Of a stretch of 9,095 nucleotides of DNA, positions 6,926-9,095 are shown one piece after another (position 1 is the stretch's first letter; each line of letters opens with the position of its first letter). The translations under genes and the position numbers were made by a program. Source of the DNA: JAENVT01 sp043758005 (GTDB taxonomy: Bacteria; Actinomycetota; Acidimicrobiia; Acidimicrobiales; Ilumatobacteraceae); NCBI GenBank assembly GCA_043758005.1, contig JAYVOI010000247.1, positions 1 to 9,095 on the forward strand. Direction: 5' to 3'. The notes beneath the pieces were generated by a model. It worked only from the letters and a program-made list of their open reading frames with translations. It had not been told where the DNA came from and searched no databases.

Positions 6926-8155
6926 ATGGCCATCGACTTCACCCTCTCTCCTGAACTGGAAGACATCCGGCTGCGCGTCAGGACCTTCGTCGACGACGTG
7001 GTGAAGCCCGGCGAGGCGAAGATGGCCGATCCCGAGCGAATGGACCGCAAGGAGTACCTCTCGCTGCTGATGGCCATGCGCCAGGCGGCCAAGGACGCCG
7101 GCCTGTGGCTGCCGCAGATGCCGAAGGAGTGGGGCGGCATGGGCCTCGGCCACGTCGAGTTGGCGATGGTGCAGGCCGAGGCGGCGAAAGCTTCGTACGG
7201 TCCGTTCGTGTTGAACTGCCAGGCGCCGGACGAGGGCAACATGCACACCCTGTTGCACTGGGCCACTCCGGAACAGAAGGAGCGGTATCTGCGGCCCCTG
7301 TGCGACGGCTACAAGATGAGTTGCTTCGCGATGACCGAGCCCGAGGTCGCAGGCAGCGACCCGACCTTGATTCGCACCACCGCCGTGCGCGACGGCGACG
7401 AGTGGGTCATCAATGGTCACAAGTGGTTCATCTCCAACGCTCGCCGCGCGGCCTTCGCGATCCTGCTTGCGCGAACAGAGGACAACCCCGACCTGCCGCA
7501 GGCCGCCAATACGGCGTTCATCGTCGACATCCCCTCGCCCGGTTGGAATCGGGTGCGCGAGGTCGAGACGATGCATGGGGGAACCGGGCACAGCGAGATC
7601 GTGATCGAGGATCTACGTGTCCCGAACGACAACATGCTCGGCGGTCGTGGTCAGGGGCACCTGTTGGGTCAGTACCGCCTGGGGCCGGCCAGGCTGGCGC
7701 ACTGCATGCGTTGGATCGCGCAGGCCGAGACCGCCCTCGACATGATGGTCGACCGGTCGCTGTACCGGTACTCGCACGGCTCGGTGCTGGCCGAGAAGCA
7801 GGGCATCCAATGGATGATCGCCGACTCGACGATGGAGTTGTACCAAGCCAAGCTGATGGTGCTCCACGCCGCCTACCGCATCGACCAGGGCCTCGACTTC
7901 AAGTCGGAGGTGTCGATGGCCAAGCACTTCGTGGCCAACATGCTCGGTCGCGTGATCGACCGGTCGATCCAGGTCCACGGCGCGCTCGGCTACTCGACCG
8001 ACACGCCGTTGGCGAGCATGTACCAGCATGCTCGTTGGGCCCGCTTTGCCGATGGCGCCGACGAAGTGCACCAGATGCGCATCGCCCAACGAACGATCGC
8101 CGCCTATCGCGACCACGGCTCGACGCGCACCGCCACCGGCGACCTGCCCGTGTAG
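6926..8155 (+). CDS. Acyl-CoA dehydrogenase (ACAD10/11-like)
   Basis: A 409-residue FAD flavoenzyme that introduces the alpha-beta double bond into an acyl-CoA and passes electrons to ETF. The N-terminal helical domain (about 1-130) includes LWLPQMPKEWGGMGLG (60-75). The middle beta domain begins at the signature CFAMTEPEVAGSDPT (133-147) and includes the VINGHKWFISN loop (161-171). The C-terminal helical domain carries QVHGALGYSTDTPL (349-362) and RFADGADEVHQMRIAQ (373-388). At the position of the MCAD catalytic glutamate (YEGT) there is D376 in ADGADEVH, as in the ACAD10/11 group. Length is normal. MAIDFTLSPE is the usual family beginning, so I chose ATG 6926. In-frame ATGs at 6917 and 6893 are possible, and 6917 has GGGTG upstream. 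Substrate is not predictable; long or branched acyl-CoA is likely. It starts divergently from the lipoprotein. Confidence 0.93.
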   Translation: MAIDFTLSPELEDIRLRVRTFVDDVVKPGEAKMADPERMDRKEYLSLLMAMRQAAKDAGLWLPQMPKEWGGMGLGHVELAMVQAEAAKASYGPFVLNCQAPDEGNMHTLLHWATPEQKERYLRPLCDGYKMSCFAMTEPEVAGSDPTLIRTTAVRDGDEWVINGHKWFISNARRAAFAILLARTEDNPDLPQAANTAFIVDIPSPGWNRVREVETMHGGTGHSEIVIEDLRVPNDNMLGGRGQGHLLGQYRLGPARLAHCMRWIAQAETALDMMVDRSLYRYSHGSVLAEKQGIQWMIADSTMELYQAKLMVLHAAYRIDQGLDFKSEVSMAKHFVANMLGRVIDRSIQVHGALGYSTDTPLASMYQHARWARFADGADEVHQMRIAQRTIAAYRDHGSTRTATGDLPV

Positions 8156-8160
8156 GGCCC

Positions 8161-8264
8161 GGTGTGGAGTGTTTGGAGGTACCCAGGTGGGCGCCGAGAA
8201 CTCCACAGGGCTGGTGTGGAGTCTTCTGAGGCACCCAGGTGGGCCTGAAACACTCCACAGGGCT
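8161..8264. repeat. Two tandem 52-bp repeats with internal inverted arms
   Basis: Unit 1 is 8161-8212 and unit 2 is 8213-8264, abutting with no spacer. They match at 42 of 52 positions by hand alignment. Both share GGTGTGGAGT at the left, ACCCAGGTGG in the centre and CTCCACAGGGCT at the right. In each unit TGTGGAGT on the left is the perfect inverse complement of ACTCCACA on the right (8163-8170 with 8200-8207; 8215-8222 with 8252-8259), so each can form a hairpin. The outer arms also pair across units: TGTGGAGTGTTT at 8163-8174 with AAACACTCCACA at 8248-8259, 12 of 12. The array fills most of the gap between the dehydrogenase stop and the SDR start. It could be a REP-like interspersed repeat, a terminator or attenuator, or a protein-binding site. 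It is not a CRISPR array. Confidence 0.85.
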
Positions 8265-8289
8265 CGGTCGCTGCCGGATGCGCCCGGCC

Positions 8290-8319
8290 TTGGTGTCGCG
8301 GCGACGCGTGCCGCACAAT
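8290..8319 (+). promoter_or_regulatory. Candidate promoter for the SDR gene, possibly leaderless
   Basis: TTGGTG (8290-8295) and CACAAT (8314-8319) are separated by 18 bases and resemble a -35/-10 pair, with four of six matches in the -10. Transcription starting seven bases after the -10 would begin at the A of the ATG at 8326. That would give a leaderless mRNA, common in actinobacteria, and no Shine-Dalgarno is seen before this ATG. Both boxes are weak matches, so this is tentative. Confidence 0.3.
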
Positions 8320-8325
8320 TGCACG

Positions 8326-9075
8326 ATGCGATTCGAGAACCAGGTTCTGTTCGTCAGCGGGGGCGCGAGTGGAATCGGTCTCGCAACTGCCGAGCGGGTG
8401 GTCGCCGAAGGTGGGCGGGCGGCGATCGTCGATCTCGACCTGCAGCGGGCCGAGGCCGCAGCGGCCCGGCTTCCCGGGTGCATCGGTCTCGCGGCCAACG
8501 TTGCAGACGACGCAGCGGTCGCCGCCGCCGTGTCGGCCGCCGTGGAGCAACTGGGTGGGATCGACCTCGTGCTGGCCGCCGCCGGGCACGCCGAGTTCGG
8601 GCCGATCGCCGAGTGGGACACCACCCGTTTCAACCGGATGCTGGAGGTGCACGTCGGTGGCACGTTCAACGTCTGCAAGCACACGCTGCCGATGATGAAG
8701 GCCCGCGGCCGGGGATCGATCGTGACGGTCGCCTCGACCGCAGCGTTCACGGCCAACGGCAACAACGTTCCCTACGGCGCGGCCAAAGCAGCGATCACGG
8801 GGCTCACCCGGCAACTGTGTCTCGAAGCGCTCCCAGAGGTGCGCGTCAACTGCATCGCGCCGGGTCGCACGATCACGGGGATGACGACGCCACTCATGTT
8901 GGACCGTGGTGGCGACCTCGAACAGGGCGAGCGCATCTTCGGCCAGAAGGTCCCGATGCAGCGCATGGGGACAGCGCCCGAGTTGGCCTCGGCGATCTGC
9001 TTCTTCTTGAGCGACGATGCCTCGTTCATCACCGGTCAGACCCTGCTGGTCGACGGCGGCGAGACCATCAGCTAG
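8326..9075 (+). CDS. Short-chain dehydrogenase/reductase (classical SDR)
   Basis: A 249-residue NAD(P)-dependent oxidoreductase of usual classical SDR length. The Rossmann glycine motif is SGGASGIG (11-18). D36/D38 after the second strand (AIVDLDLQ) suggest NAD(H) preference. The N-N-A-G motif is reduced to LAAAGHAEFG (84-93). The catalytic S137 (VASTAA), Y150 and K154 (YGAAK) are present. The tetrad asparagine position in the alpha-4 region reads VHVGGTF with H109. PGRTITGMTTP (179-189) is the substrate loop and FITGQTLLVDGG (234-245) the usual C-terminal signature. ATG 8326 puts the glycine motif at the expected distance; upstream in-frame starts would lie in the repeat array. It is on the same strand as the acyl-CoA dehydrogenase but 170 bases away across the repeats, so co-transcription is uncertain. 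Substrate unknown; a 3-hydroxyacyl or alcohol substrate is possible. Confidence 0.92.
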   Translation: MRFENQVLFVSGGASGIGLATAERVVAEGGRAAIVDLDLQRAEAAAARLPGCIGLAANVADDAAVAAAVSAAVEQLGGIDLVLAAAGHAEFGPIAEWDTTRFNRMLEVHVGGTFNVCKHTLPMMKARGRGSIVTVASTAAFTANGNNVPYGAAKAAITGLTRQLCLEALPEVRVNCIAPGRTITGMTTPLMLDRGGDLEQGERIFGQKVPMQRMGTAPELASAICFFLSDDASFITGQTLLVDGGETIS

Positions 9076-9095
9076 CGCTGACCCACACCGACGGC

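Noticed and set aside
6851..7591. Upstream extension of the lipoprotein frame on the minus strand
   Set aside because: It runs antisense to the acyl-CoA dehydrogenase, and the signal peptide begins at 6850, so the extension is a shadow.
7105..8229. Long plus-strand frame overlapping the acyl-CoA dehydrogenase
   Set aside because: Arg/Gly/Ala-rich translation without motifs; the dehydrogenase frame has all family motifs.
8161..8264. CRISPR array
   Set aside because: Only two units, abutting without spacers, with internal palindromes; no cas genes nearby.

Overview
The window is high-GC DNA with short or overlapping gene junctions, GTG starts next to ATG starts, and ordinary acyl-CoA dehydrogenase and SDR genes. 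This suggests an actinobacterium, possibly Acidimicrobiia (Ilumatobacter-like). The lineage is inferred from general character, not from any marker gene.

Bases 1-6250 hold a tightly packed plus-strand chemosensory operon. In order it encodes the C-terminal tail of a methyl-accepting chemotaxis protein (MCP), a CheW, a hybrid CheA kinase with a C-terminal receiver, a CheB methylesterase, a CheR methyltransferase with a TPR-like C-terminal tail, a second divergent CheW-like protein, and a receiver-GGDEF response regulator. Five of the six junctions are 4-base ATGA or GTGA overlaps; the CheW-CheA junction is a 10-base gap. No CheY-only regulator, CheZ, CheC/CheD or flagellar gene is present in the window. 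The parts match the Pseudomonas Wsp surface-sensing system (MCP, two CheWs, TPR-CheR, CheA-REC, CheB, REC-GGDEF diguanylate cyclase). The CheA-CheB and CheR-CheW pairs are swapped relative to wspABCDEFR. The likely logic is receptor to CheW to CheA, then phosphotransfer to the GGDEF regulator to raise cyclic di-GMP, with CheB and CheR providing adaptation.

Bases 6251-6925 hold a convergent minus-strand gene for a small secreted lipoprotein. Its stop lies 15 bases from the operon's last stop, with an inverted repeat spanning both stops. A short divergent intergenic region separates it from the next gene.

Bases 6926-9075 hold two plus-strand metabolic genes: an acyl-CoA dehydrogenase of the ACAD10/11-like type and a classical short-chain dehydrogenase/reductase. 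Between them, at 8161-8264, lie two perfectly abutting 52-bp direct repeats, each with its own 8-bp inverted arms. The last 20 bases show nothing recognisable. These genes have no evident functional link to the chemosensory operon.
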